Shown in pieces: positions 25,309-34,145 of a DNA stretch of 36,870 nt; the first letter of the stretch is position 1; every line of letters starts with the position of its first letter. The DNA comes from SKLM01 sp964450435 (GTDB taxonomy: Bacteria > Chloroflexota > Anaerolineae > B4-G1): NCBI GenBank assembly GCA_964450435.1, contig CAYVCX010000026.1, positions 1 through 36,870 on the forward strand, read 5' to 3'. Under the pieces are notes generated by a model that was not told where the DNA came from, searched no databases, and worked only from the letters and a program-made list of their open reading frames with translations. Made by a program: the position numbers and the translations under genes.

Positions 25309-27369
25309 GTGAAAACCACCCGGTCGGGAACGGCACGGCTTCGACGCGCGTTGGCCTCCAGGACATCCTGGATCGTGGTAGCGATGATGGTCGTGCTGAC
25401 CGCGGTCCACTACTTGACGCCACAGGTTCGTGCGCTGCCACATGACTCAGAGCTGCTGGTGGATCGCCACGCCGTCGAGCGCATCCTCTTCGTGGTGCCT
25501 GCGGCAATCGCTGCGCATGCGTTCGGTCGAACGGGAGGAGTGCTCACTCTGGCAGCGGCGGGGCTGATCATGCTGCCGCGGGCTCTCTTACTGTCGGACC
25601 ATCGAAGGGACGCCCTTGTCGAAGCGGCAGCGGTGGGACTGGTAGGCTGCCTCGTGGTCTGGCTGCTGGAGACGGATGAGAAGGAGAAGTCGCTGCGCCA
25701 CGAGGCCGTGGCGCGAATGCGGTCGTTCAACGCGATGTGCTCTATTGTGGCCAGGTCCCTGGATCTTGAGCAAGTTCTCGCTGAGACGCTCGACAAGGCC
25801 CTTGCGGTGACCAATCTCGAAGTCGGCTTCACGTATCTGCTGGATCGACAGGCCGATGAACTGGTGCTCTGCGCTCACCGCGGCGTGGAGGAGGCAGCCC
25901 TCCGAGGATGGGAGCGCCTCCGTTTGGGAGAGGGCCTGTGTGGACGCGTCGCTCAGTCTGGCAAGCCGATGATTGTGGAGAACCCAGCAGAGAGCGCGGC
26001 AGACGGACCGCGACCGGCGGAGCAGGTGAGGCGCGTGGGAGGATTGAAGTCCCACATTGCTGTGCCCCTGACCTCGAAGGGCCAGGTTCACGGGGTTATG
26101 GCGCTGGGGTGTCGTGAACGACGAACGTTTCCGCCGGCGGACGTGCAGTTGATCACTACCTTCGGCAAGCAGATCGGGGTGGGGGTCGAGAACGCTCAGT
26201 TGCACCGGGACGTGGAGAGACAACTCCAGATCCAGCAGAGACTGAACGAGGTGGCCGAAAAGGTCACCTCAGAATTGGAGCTGGACAGGATCCTGCCGAA
26301 GGTGCTTCAGATTGCTGAGAGGCTTGTCGGGGCGGACTGCGGGTTTATCGCCCTATTCGACCCGGCGACCCAACGGCTGAGCTATCCGTATCTACACAAC
26401 CTTCCACAGAGATTGACGAACGTCACCGTGTCTGAAGGAGAGGGGGTCGCGGGAGAGGCGATGGCCACAGTGAGCCCCATCAGTATCTCCAATTACCGGG
26501 ACTACCCGAATGCTGTGCCCGCCTTCCTGGACGCGGGGCTGGTCAGCGTCGTGGCGGTCCCGATCATCAGCGGCAATCAGTCGTTCGGTACCTTGGCCGT
26601 GGGCAGCCTCCGGGAGGCGAAGGAGTTCTCCCCGACCGAGGTGGGGTCTCTGACCGGGATGGGGCGTCAGGCTGGCATCGCTATAGACAACGCCCGCCTC
26701 TATGAGAACATGCGCTACTACGCCCGACAGATCACCCGGGCTCAGGAAGAGGAAAGGAAACGCATCGCGCGAGAGGCCCACGACGAGACGGCCCAGATTC
26801 TGGTAGCCCTGTCCCGCCGTCTCGATGCGCTCATGGCGTGGCCCGAAGTGCCCTCCCCCGCGTTCAGAAAGCGCCTGGAGGGTATCCAGGCGCTAACGAC
26901 GGACGCCCTGCAAAGCGTCCGTCGCTTCAGTCACGATCTCCGACCCCCTGTGCTGGACGATCTCGGGTTTGTGGCTGCGGTTCGTGGGCTGACCAGAACC
27001 CTGAAACAGGTCGGGGTGGACGCCCACGTTCAGGTGACCGGGACCCCGTATCGGCTCTCGCCCGAAGAGGAGCTGGTACTCTTCCGGATCGCCCAGGAAT
27101 CTCTCAACAACATCAGACGCCATGCCGACGCTTCACAGGCGAAGGTGATGGTCTCGTTCCATGACGAGACGATCCGGATGACGATTGAGGACGACGGAAA
27201 GGGGTTTGATGCGCCGGACAGGTTCGTCGACCTCGTGGCCTTGGACAAGCTCGGCCTTATCGGCATGCATGAGCGAGCACGAATCCTTGGCGGGACTCTC
27301 CGGATCGATTCCGAACCTGGAAGGGGCACGCGGGTGCTCGTCCACACCCCGGTGCACCGGAGGGGGTGA
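25309..27369 (+). CDS. GAF-domain sensor histidine kinase (HisKA_3 / NarX-like)
   Basis: This inner-membrane sensor kinase of 686 aa phosphorylates a LuxR-type regulator. Hydrophobic segments at about 18-37, 60-90 and 102-117 suggest a membrane-anchored N-terminus with little outside loop. Two GAF domains follow (about 125-290 and 315-460), then the dimerisation helix with His491 in RIAREAHDETAQ and a HATPase_c domain (NNIRRHADAS, DDGKGFD, GLIGMHERA). The usual HisKA_3 sequence is RELHD, so REAHD is a small change with the acidic pair kept. The start is uncertain: GTG at 25309 has AGGAGG 12 bases upstream, while TTG at 25297 touches that site. GAF domains may sense a small molecule or redox state; the ligand is unknown. 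Confidence 0.9.
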   Translation: MKTTRSGTARLRRALASRTSWIVVAMMVVLTAVHYLTPQVRALPHDSELLVDRHAVERILFVVPAAIAAHAFGRTGGVLTLAAAGLIMLPRALLLSDHRRDALVEAAAVGLVGCLVVWLLETDEKEKSLRHEAVARMRSFNAMCSIVARSLDLEQVLAETLDKALAVTNLEVGFTYLLDRQADELVLCAHRGVEEAALRGWERLRLGEGLCGRVAQSGKPMIVENPAESAADGPRPAEQVRRVGGLKSHIAVPLTSKGQVHGVMALGCRERRTFPPADVQLITTFGKQIGVGVENAQLHRDVERQLQIQQRLNEVAEKVTSELELDRILPKVLQIAERLVGADCGFIALFDPATQRLSYPYLHNLPQRLTNVTVSEGEGVAGEAMATVSPISISNYRDYPNAVPAFLDAGLVSVVAVPIISGNQSFGTLAVGSLREAKEFSPTEVGSLTGMGRQAGIAIDNARLYENMRYYARQITRAQEEERKRIAREAHDETAQILVALSRRLDALMAWPEVPSPAFRKRLEGIQALTTDALQSVRRFSHDLRPPVLDDLGFVAAVRGLTRTLKQVGVDAHVQVTGTPYRLSPEEELVLFRIAQESLNNIRRHADASQAKVMVSFHDETIRMTIEDDGKGFDAPDRFVDLVALDKLGLIGMHERARILGGTLRIDSEPGRGTRVLVHTPVHRRG

Positions 27370-27485
27370 AAGCCCCAGTAGCAGACGTCACGAGCCGCGC
27401 GACGGGTGGTGACACGGACCAGGGGAATGTTTTCGGATTCGAGGCAGCTAAGCGCGCTGAGGATCGATCACCTCGGCCGAGCGGC

Positions 27486-27511
27486 CCCCTGGGCGCCCCC
27501 GACCCCAGGGG
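27486..27511. terminator. Hairpin between convergent kinase and hypA genes
   Basis: CCCCTGGG (27486-27493) pairs perfectly with CCCAGGGG (27504-27511) across a ten-base loop, and GCGGC/GCCGC just outside extends the stem with one bulged base. It lies between two genes that end toward each other, as a bidirectional terminator would. There is no long T-run, so it may not be a classic intrinsic terminator. Confidence 0.5.
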
Positions 27512-27532
27512 TGCCGCCTCTTGCGCCCCATC

Positions 27533-27874
27533 TCACTCGATCTCAATACTGTCCAATCGGAAGTCGTCGCCTCCTGCTGGGACGACTCGCCCTTCACCAC
27601 ATTCTGGACAGAGGAAATCCTTGTGAGTCAGCGGGAACGTGTTGCCGCAGGCCAGGCACCGCAGCGTTCCCTCGACGCGCTCGAAGTGGAGCTCGGCACC
27701 CTCTGCGATGGTGTCTTTGCTGACGATGTCCCAGTAGAACTGGACCGACTCGTCGACGATGGAGGAGAGGTCACCGATTACAATGTTGAGACGGACAATG
27801 CGCTCCGCGCCGGCTTCTTCGGCGTGGCGGAGAGCGATCCCCAGAAGGCTCTCGGTGACAGACAACTCGTGCAT
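27533..27874 (-). CDS. hypA: Hydrogenase nickel incorporation protein HypA
   Basis: HypA (113 aa) delivers nickel, with HypB, to the immature hydrogenase large subunit. The N-terminal MHELSVTES gives the nickel-binding His2 and Glu3. CLACGNTFPL and FLCPECG provide the four zinc cysteines. The gene is separated from hypBC by the two-component genes and lies 50 bases after tldE on the same strand, so it is probably the last gene of a SufR-like/radical SAM/tldDE/hypA operon. The ribosome binding site is weak. Confidence 0.95.
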   Translation of the reverse strand: MHELSVTESLLGIALRHAEEAGAERIVRLNIVIGDLSSIVDESVQFYWDIVSKDTIAEGAELHFERVEGTLRCLACGNTFPLTHKDFLCPECGEGRVVPAGGDDFRLDSIEIE

Positions 27875-27924
27875 AGTGCCCCGCGGAGATAAGGCTCAAT
27901 CTGCCGCGCCATCCAACGAGCGCT

Positions 27925-29220
27925 TCACGCTGTTGTGACCACGTTTAGCCGCCCCAGGAGTATGTAGGGCAGACGGATCCCTCCATACACCCACTCGGTT
28001 TCACGGCTGACAGCCTCGATGTGCTGTAAGTCCTCATAGATATTCCCCGCGACGGAGACGTCCTTCACCCGACCCACGATCTCACCATGTTCGATCTTGA
28101 ATGCTAGACTCAGGTTGTTGGAGAAGGCGCCGCTGATGACGTTGCCCTGACCGAGGCCCAGAGGTGTCTCCACCAGCAATCCTCGATCAACCCCGGCGAC
28201 GATCGCGTCGACGGGCGTGTCTCCCTCTGCAACGACCATGTTCGAGAACGACGGTGAAGGTGGGGAGAACAGACCGCGCTCCCCGTTTCCGGTAGGTTTA
28301 GTCCCGGCCAGGGCAGCGGTCTTCAGATCGTAGATAAACCCGGTGAGCCGACCCTGATCGATGAGCGTATTGCGCTGGCGAGGGACCCCCTCATCGTCGT
28401 GAGAGCCGCTGCCCGGCCGCCCGTCCAGCGTTGGGTCATCCAGCACTGAGAGTTTCTCGTCGAAGATCTGCTCGCCCACCCGGCCAGTCATCGGCGAGAT
28501 GCCGCGGTAGACGTTCTTCCCGTCCAGGCCGTGAATCAGCGGCAAGCCCAACACCGGACTGCCGGTGGGTGAGAAGAGGACCGGCATCTCTCCTGAGGAG
28601 AGGACCGCGGACTGCCGTGCCAGGCGGAGCTTGTCCGCCACGCGACCGACGAAGGCGCGATACCCTTGATCCAACACGGCGGTATCATAATACTCGAAAA
28701 GGGTAACCACATCATCGTCACGTACGCGCTCCACCGCCAACATAATGGAGAGAGGCGCTTTCCGCACCATCACCTCAGCTCCCGCGCTGTTGCGAACGGT
28801 GCTGTCCCGCACTCGCCGTGTGAGATCAACCTTGACCCTTGCTGCCTCGTCCGCCTCCAACACGGCTGCGACCATCTCCTCCCCCATCTCGATCAGGCGA
28901 GACGCAGGAAGCGAGGCCAGATCAGGATCGTATACTTGGACTGCCGGTCCAGACTGCGGCTCGGGGAAGTGCAGGGGAATCTCATCCCCCAACCGCGCTG
29001 ATGCCAGGACGTTGTCGATGAGCCGATCAAGGGCAGTGACATCGCTTGAAGCGGCGAACCCGAGCCGCCCATCTACCACACCGCGGGCGGCTATACCCTG
29101 GGTCTCCTGCACCTCGAATGACTTGAGCTTATTCGCCTCGAAGCCGATCTTCGTAGCTTCGCTCGCGATCTCAAAGACCTCGGCTTGCTCGGCCTCCTGC
29201 ATCAAGCGTTGTAGCACCAT
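27925..29220 (-). CDS. tldE: TldE/PmbA-family metalloprotease partner
   Basis: TldE forms a heterodimer with TldD. In E. coli the pair unfolds and degrades or matures small peptides such as microcin B17 and CcdA. The 431-aa protein has TldE features (FDEKLSVLDDPTLDGRPGSG, DDEGVP, SNMVVAEGDTP) and lacks the HExxxH motif found in TldD, as expected. It follows tldD by 51 bases on the same strand. GGGGGAGGA abuts the ATG at 29220; an in-frame ATG at 29205 is possible. No small peptide substrate gene was recognised nearby. Confidence 0.9.
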   Translation of the reverse strand: MVLQRLMQEAEQAEVFEIASEATKIGFEANKLKSFEVQETQGIAARGVVDGRLGFAASSDVTALDRLIDNVLASARLGDEIPLHFPEPQSGPAVQVYDPDLASLPASRLIEMGEEMVAAVLEADEAARVKVDLTRRVRDSTVRNSAGAEVMVRKAPLSIMLAVERVRDDDVVTLFEYYDTAVLDQGYRAFVGRVADKLRLARQSAVLSSGEMPVLFSPTGSPVLGLPLIHGLDGKNVYRGISPMTGRVGEQIFDEKLSVLDDPTLDGRPGSGSHDDEGVPRQRNTLIDQGRLTGFIYDLKTAALAGTKPTGNGERGLFSPPSPSFSNMVVAEGDTPVDAIVAGVDRGLLVETPLGLGQGNVISGAFSNNLSLAFKIEHGEIVGRVKDVSVAGNIYEDLQHIEAVSRETEWVYGGIRLPYILLGRLNVVTTA

Positions 29221-29271
29221 TCCTCCCCCCTTGCTTTGTCTCAGTCACGAGACGCTGGCGACCCTGTGAGC

Positions 29272-30633
29272 TCACTCACCCCCGATGAGCACGTCTCGAA
29301 TGCGGATGTGGGGCGCGCCCATCGCCACAGGGAGCCCTCCCTGTCCCTTGCCGCACCGACCCCATTCGGCCCATTGGAAGTCATTGCCGATCGCGTCGAT
29401 GTGCTTCAGCGTGACGAACAGATTCCCGCTGAGCACGATGTCCCGCACCAACTCGGCGATTTCGCCGTCGCGTATCATATAGCCGTAGGCCGCGCTGAAA
29501 GAGAAATTCTCGAGGGCCGTCTGACCACCGAAAGCATCGCAGGCGTAGACGCCTCGGTCGATCTCGCCAATCATCTCCTCAAATGGTGTATCGCCGCCTT
29601 CGATGAACGTGTTGGTCATGCGAACAATGGGCGAGTAGCGATAGCTCGTGGCGCGGGCGTTGCCGGTCGGTTGCTCGTTCATCTTGCCCGCTGTCTCACG
29701 CGAATGAAGCCGCCCGACCAGTATGCCGTCCTTGATCAGGTCGCTGCGGCCGGTCGGGGTGCCCTCATCGTCATACCTATGGCTTCCGCGCAGGCCGGGG
29801 ATGGAGCCATCGTCGGCAATGGTCAAGATGTCACGCCCAAACCGCCGCCCCAGAACCATCATTTCCTGAGCTTGTGGATTCTCGTAGACGAAGTCGGCCT
29901 CGGATAGATGGCCGAAGGCCTCGTGAGCGAAGACCCCGGCCATTTTGGGATTGCAGACAACTGTGTAGCTTCCGCCCTGCACCGGCGGCGCCGCAAGGAG
30001 ATCGACAGCTCGCTGGGCCACCGTTCGCGCTAGATCATGATGCCCTTCGACGGCCTCGAAGCCAGCCACTTTCGATACAGCTTCGAAAGCGCGCTGGACG
30101 TTGTCGCCCTCGCGAGCGACAGCGCTTAAGGCGACGTTGACCATCGGGCGCTCTTCCGTGATGTAGGATCCCTCAGAGTCGGCAAACGTGACGCGGCTGA
30201 AGCTGTCAAAGTACGTCGTTTGCGTATCCACAACGCGGGGTTCGAACTGCACCAGGATCTCGTTGTACTCTTGAGCCAGGGTCTTCTTCTCCATGACGGA
30301 GATACCCCGGAAGTCGTTTTCCAGAGGGACGACGATCTCATCCTCAACGGCAGGAACCGGGGCGAGCTCAATGGGCTCGGCCTGAACGGCGCGCGCCCCC
30401 TCATATGCTTGTTGTACACGACGTTCGAGAGCGGTCAGGTCGTTGAACGTGGCAATCCCCCATCCCCCACCGTGGACCAGGCAGCGGACGATACCGCCTC
30501 GGTCCAGCACCGCGTCAGCGGTCTCCAGGTCGGGCCCACGGAAAGCAACGCGGGTGTTCTCTCGCTCCTCCAGGCGGACCTCGGTGTAATCGGCCCGGCT
30601 GCTTCGGATGGCTCTTTCTATCTGTTCTCGCAT
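29272..30633 (-). CDS. tldD: TldD-family zinc metalloprotease
   Basis: This is the catalytic half (453 aa) of the TldD/TldE protease. The zinc-binding HEAFGH motif lies in GVFAHEAFGHLSEAD near residue 240. GSHRYDDEGTPTGRSDLI and GQTALENFSFSAAYGYMI match conserved family regions. The ATG at 30633 is chosen over a TTG at 30666 because GAGAAG lies about nine bases upstream and the extra residues are not family-like. It follows a radical SAM gene by 75 bases. Radical SAM plus TldD/E is a pairing seen in peptide-modification pathways, but no precursor peptide is evident, so that role is only a possibility. Confidence 0.92.
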   Translation of the reverse strand: MREQIERAIRSSRADYTEVRLEERENTRVAFRGPDLETADAVLDRGGIVRCLVHGGGWGIATFNDLTALERRVQQAYEGARAVQAEPIELAPVPAVEDEIVVPLENDFRGISVMEKKTLAQEYNEILVQFEPRVVDTQTTYFDSFSRVTFADSEGSYITEERPMVNVALSAVAREGDNVQRAFEAVSKVAGFEAVEGHHDLARTVAQRAVDLLAAPPVQGGSYTVVCNPKMAGVFAHEAFGHLSEADFVYENPQAQEMMVLGRRFGRDILTIADDGSIPGLRGSHRYDDEGTPTGRSDLIKDGILVGRLHSRETAGKMNEQPTGNARATSYRYSPIVRMTNTFIEGGDTPFEEMIGEIDRGVYACDAFGGQTALENFSFSAAYGYMIRDGEIAELVRDIVLSGNLFVTLKHIDAIGNDFQWAEWGRCGKGQGGLPVAMGAPHIRIRDVLIGGE

Positions 30634-30708
30634 AGGAGTTTTCTTCTCACTATAGGATGACACCAATTAGAGGACGTCGCCCTTCCAACATAGCCTTGAA
30701 GCCCACGC

Positions 30709-32121
30709 CTATGGGCCGCTCTGGCTGCTTCCGGCAAAGCCCAGCTTCCCCATCACCTTCTGCGGCGTGGCCCGCTGGGCCCGCCGCCACTGATGATCCA
30801 CCCAGCGTTTGAGGGCATTGATCGGTCTCCGTCGTTGGCTCTCAGCCATGGCCCATTTGAGGAACTCGTAATCCTGTCCCTTGATCTTGGGCTCCGTGGG
30901 GTTACGACGATAGGAGTCGTAGTCGGTGATGCGGCTCAGATCGTGCTGAACCACATAGTCATACAGGTCGGTGCCCGGGTGGGGGGTGAAGAAAGCTGGA
31001 CTGTAGTAGTCGGGATCGATTTCTTTCATCAGCCTGACTGTATCCATCACCTCTTCTCTGGTCTCCGTCGGCAACCCCAGCATGTAGTTGGCCCAGATCC
31101 TGATGTCGTACTTGCGACAGATGCGCGCCGCCTCAAGGTTTTCCTCCACCGTCGTGCCCTTGCGGATGAAGCTCAGCACGCGGTCATTGCCGCTCTCGAA
31201 GCCGATGAAGTAACCTCGCAACCCGGCGTTGGCCATGCGAGCAGCCATATCTTCGTGCTTGACGATGATGTCTGCCCGGCTCTGGCAGAAAAACGGCATC
31301 TCGAAGCCCGCCGCCAGATACTTCTCCGTGAACTCGGTCACCCACTCCCGATCCTCGGTCAGACAGTCGTCGTGGAACATAAATGAGGCTATGTCGTATC
31401 TATTCACCAGATCGTGGAGCTCGGCGATGACGTTGTCGACGCTGCGACGACGGGTGCGCTTGCCGAACAGGTAGTCCTCGCCCGGCTTGCAGAATGCGCA
31501 GTTGTACAGGCAACCCCGCCCGGCAATGACTGTCGCGAAAGGGGCAGGTAGCTCGGGCACGAAGGGCACCTCCGGCGAGGCCAGGTCATAGCCCCACTTC
31601 CTCCACTCGTTGAGGAACAGGTCGCGGTCAGCAAAGGGAATCTCATCTAGGATCGGCGGGTCACCACGGAGCACGCGACGAGGAGGAGGATTGCCCGCCT
31701 TAATCAAGCTCAAGAGTTGAGGGAATGTCACCTCGCCCTCACGGATAACAAGGTAGTCGACGTGGGGAATCCCCAAAGCATCTTCCAGCGCGATGGTGAC
31801 GTGAGGCCCTCCAATCACGGTCGTCACCTCAGGCTTGACCTGTTTGGCAACGCTGACCGCCTGGCTAACGGGGTTGCAGTCGACACTCATCATTGTCACG
31901 CCTATCACGTCTGGGTCGCGCTCCGCCAATTCGTGCCGGAATTGGTCCCAGCTTGAGAGGGCGCGAAGGTCCACCAGGTCGACTTCGAACCCCCGGACCT
32001 TGGACGCAGCGCTGAGACGCGCCAGGCCGTGGGAGATCCATCCTGCCTCCATACCTTTCTTGAGCGATCTGAATCCTTGCCCGGCAATGCCCGGATAGAT
32101 GAGCGTGACTCTTAGGGACAT
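30709..32121 (-). CDS. B12-binding-domain radical SAM protein
   Basis: This 470-aa protein has an N-terminal cobalamin-binding-like domain (about 1-150: VTLIYPG, VIGVTMMS, TTVIGGPHVT, YLVIREGE). A radical SAM core follows with the cluster motif CLYNCAFC (Cys204, 208, 211), GFESGNDRVL and YMLGLPTET. Such class B enzymes do methylations or rearrangements by a 5'-deoxyadenosyl radical. Substrates range from hopanoids and chlorins to peptides and cannot be read from sequence. The N-terminal domain lacks an obvious DxHxxG, so cobalamin may bind base-off without a His ligand. It lies 21 bases after a SufR-like regulator gene and 75 bases before tldD. Confidence 0.85.
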   Translation of the reverse strand: MSLRVTLIYPGIAGQGFRSLKKGMEAGWISHGLARLSAASKVRGFEVDLVDLRALSSWDQFRHELAERDPDVIGVTMMSVDCNPVSQAVSVAKQVKPEVTTVIGGPHVTIALEDALGIPHVDYLVIREGEVTFPQLLSLIKAGNPPPRRVLRGDPPILDEIPFADRDLFLNEWRKWGYDLASPEVPFVPELPAPFATVIAGRGCLYNCAFCKPGEDYLFGKRTRRRSVDNVIAELHDLVNRYDIASFMFHDDCLTEDREWVTEFTEKYLAAGFEMPFFCQSRADIIVKHEDMAARMANAGLRGYFIGFESGNDRVLSFIRKGTTVEENLEAARICRKYDIRIWANYMLGLPTETREEVMDTVRLMKEIDPDYYSPAFFTPHPGTDLYDYVVQHDLSRITDYDSYRRNPTEPKIKGQDYEFLKWAMAESQRRRPINALKRWVDHQWRRAQRATPQKVMGKLGFAGSSQSGP

Positions 32122-32142
32122 GTCATCCTTGATGCACTGGAC

Positions 32143-32760
32143 TCAAGCAGCTGGGACCACGTACGTGCAGCGGCGAGGAGGACCAGGGGTTTGCCTGACT
32201 TCCTTGGGAGGGGCACCCACCAGCTCTGTCAACAGCGTACGATCGATCTTGCACACCTCGCCGTGCTTCCGGGTTACGCCTTCGTACGGACAGTTGGCAA
32301 CGTGAATCAGGAATTCGCCGGCATCCGTCCTCTCGCAGCGCGCCATGTAGCCTCGCTCATCCAGGAAATCGACAGCCCGAACGACCCGTTCCTCACGGTC
32401 GGCATCGGGGGGAATGGCCGCCTGTGCCGCTATGCGCTTCCCAATGCGTTCCAGTATCTGCTCGAATTCACCGTCCGAAATGTGCAGACGCACCTCCTCA
32501 AACACGAGGGTGATCAGACGTTCGTACCGCTTGGGGAAGTGATCGCTGGCATCCTGCGTGAGGGTGTAGACGTGCTGAGGGCGGCCAGGAGCCTTGCGGT
32601 GCCGGACGCTGGGCGCGGCCACAAGGTTCTCTCTGCGTAAAGTGTCGAGATGATGGCGAATGGTGACCGTAGTCAGATCCAGTATCTCACTTAGATCCTT
32701 GACCGTCGCCTCACCGCGTTCCTTCAAGATATTGAGAATCCGCTCTCGGGTGGCTTGCAT
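32143..32760 (-). CDS. SufR-like Fe-S-sensing winged-helix transcription regulator
   Basis: This 205-aa regulator has an N-terminal winged helix (about 5-60: RILNILKERGEATVKDLSEI, TVTIRHHLDTLRR, then a basic wing with APGRPQHVYTLT). Its C-terminal domain carries four cysteines (142, 157, 170, 198) spaced as in SufR proteins, including ANCPYEG and VCKID. SufR binds a [4Fe-4S] cluster and represses iron-sulfur assembly genes. Here no suf genes are near, so it more likely controls its own operon (radical SAM, tldDE, hypA) in response to Fe-S or oxygen status. AAAGGAA about eight bases before the ATG at 32760 supports the start. Confidence 0.88.
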   Translation of the reverse strand: MQATRERILNILKERGEATVKDLSEILDLTTVTIRHHLDTLRRENLVAAPSVRHRKAPGRPQHVYTLTQDASDHFPKRYERLITLVFEEVRLHISDGEFEQILERIGKRIAAQAAIPPDADREERVVRAVDFLDERGYMARCERTDAGEFLIHVANCPYEGVTRKHGEVCKIDRTLLTELVGAPPKEVRQTPGPPRRCTYVVPAA

Positions 32761-32836
32761 AGCTCTGGTTCCTTTCGGCCTGTCGCCCGGATAAGCTCGA
32801 ATGCCTCATCAGCTCACGGTGCAATCAACTTGACGG

Positions 32837-32865
32837 ATTCTAGCACGTGCGCTCCAATTTGGCAA
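32837..32865 (-). promoter_or_regulatory. Candidate promoter of the SufR-like/radical SAM/tldDE/hypA operon
   Basis: Minus strand: TTGCCA (32865-32860), a 17-base spacer, then TAGAAT (32842-32837), about 76 bases before the ATG at 32760. The -10 hexamer and spacer length equal those at 24430-24458 and 33008-33036. Confidence 0.55.
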
Positions 32866-33007
32866 ATAAGGATCATCGTAATAGGGACCGTATGAGCAGA
32901 TCGATGACCGTTCGCGCGCCGCGCTGTCGCAGCGGTCATTATCTCCTCACCCGAGCGCCAAAACAATCACACAGCGACGGCGGCCGTCGCGGTGGTTCGC
33001 GGGGTGT

Positions 33008-33036
33008 TTGCTCATTCGCCGAAAGCACTGTAGAAT
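33008..33036 (+). promoter_or_regulatory. Candidate promoter of ricT
   Basis: TTGCTC (33008-33013), a 17-base spacer and TAGAAT (33031-33036). The hexamers and spacing are identical to those before the response regulator gene. A transcript would have a leader of about 230 bases if translation starts at 33273. Confidence 0.5.
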
Positions 33037-33272
33037 AGTCATATGTGCCCTCGTGCAGGGAAGGGGACATGAACTGCGGACAGTCGGGGCATTGAGTCCC
33101 CGGCGTGAGAGTATCGGTGAATCACGTTTGCTGCCTCGATGCATGGAATCACGACAAGGTAAGGCCTTCGGCAGACCTGCAGGAGTCTCCATATCCGGAT
33201 TCAGGGGAGAGAGCCAAACCAGGATCTGACACCGAACCTCATACATCCAACCGTGCCGGAGGCCCCTGGGAA

Positions 33273-34145
33273 GTGAGAGAGCGAGACAGAATCGTCGTGC
33301 CGCAAAACGAATGGACGCTATCTGAATTCAGCGATCAGCTCGTCGCAGGGGTTCGCTTTCAGCCGTCGGGGAAGATCTATCACTTCGACGCGAGTGAGGT
33401 CGATGATCTGCGCCCTGGAGATTTCGCGCTCGTTGAGACGGTGCGCGGCACCCAGCTGGGCGAGATCGTCAGCGTGCGTCCGCCGCGCGACCGTGAGGAC
33501 GTGAGAACTCTCAAGCCGATCAGACAGCGTGCCACCGGGCGTGAACTGGCTCTCCGCCAGCATTGGCAAGCCGAAGAGGAGAAGGCACTGGAGCTTGCCC
33601 GAGAGGAAGCTGCTAGGCTGCGCGTGCCCATCAAGGTGGTGCTTGCCGAGTATACGCTGGACGGGAAACGGTTGACGCTACTGTACGGCAGCGAAGAGCA
33701 TTACGTGAATACGAACGAGTTAGAGAGGCGACTCCGAGGCCAGCTTGACGTTCGAGTCGAGCTCCTGAAGATCGGGCCACGGGATCAGGCCAAGTTGCTG
33801 GGCGGATGCGGTGCCTGCGGCGGGCCTCGGTGCTGTTCTCAGTTCCTTCCAGAGTTCACATCGATCTCCATCAAGATGGCTAAGAAGCAAGGGGTCTCGC
33901 TTCATCCCTCAGCGATCACGGGTATGTGCGATCGTCTGCGATGCTGTTTGTCGTATGAGCACGCTCACTACGTGCACGCGCTTAGAAGCCTCCCACCACG
34001 CAACAAGCGTGTCGGCACGCCCTACGGCGAGGGACGCGTGATCGATCGAATGCCGCTGAAGCAGACGGTTGCCGTGAAGGTTGAGGATCGTCGCATTGAG
34101 CTTTCTGCGGAGGAAGTGGAGCCGCTGTCAGACCAATCTCAGTAG
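33273..34145 (+). CDS. ricT: RicT/YaaT-like PSP1-domain protein
   Basis: This 290-aa protein is of the PSP1 C-terminal family. In Bacillus RicT forms an Fe-S-containing complex with RicA and RicF that acts on RNA processing and cell-fate control. The PSP1 core is at about residues 20-130 (GKIYHFDASEVDDLRPGDFA, LGEIVSV). A cysteine-rich centre (Cys179, 182, 187, 188 in GGCGACGGPRCC) and a second MCDRLRCCLSYEH motif are the expected cluster ligands. GTG at 33273, with GGAGG ten bases upstream, gives the usual family length. GTG at 33297 and 33105 are alternatives. It is single on this strand with no partner ric genes nearby. Confidence 0.9.
   Translation: MRERDRIVVPQNEWTLSEFSDQLVAGVRFQPSGKIYHFDASEVDDLRPGDFALVETVRGTQLGEIVSVRPPRDREDVRTLKPIRQRATGRELALRQHWQAEEEKALELAREEAARLRVPIKVVLAEYTLDGKRLTLLYGSEEHYVNTNELERRLRGQLDVRVELLKIGPRDQAKLLGGCGACGGPRCCSQFLPEFTSISIKMAKKQGVSLHPSAITGMCDRLRCCLSYEHAHYVHALRSLPPRNKRVGTPYGEGRVIDRMPLKQTVAVKVEDRRIELSAEEVEPLSDQSQ

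Larger units (their letters stand above)
32761..33272. other. Non-coding region between divergent SufR-like and ricT genes
   Basis: About 510 bases hold two back-to-back candidate promoters (32837-32865 minus, 33008-33036 plus). Open frame extends upstream of the chosen ricT start from 33105, but those 56 codons do not resemble the RicT family and are probably leader. No RNA gene was recognised. Confidence 0.5.

Noticed and set aside
33105..33272. N-terminal 56-codon extension of RicT from GTG 33105
   Set aside because: These residues do not resemble the PSP1 family, there is no ribosome binding site, and GGAGG precedes the GTG at 33273.
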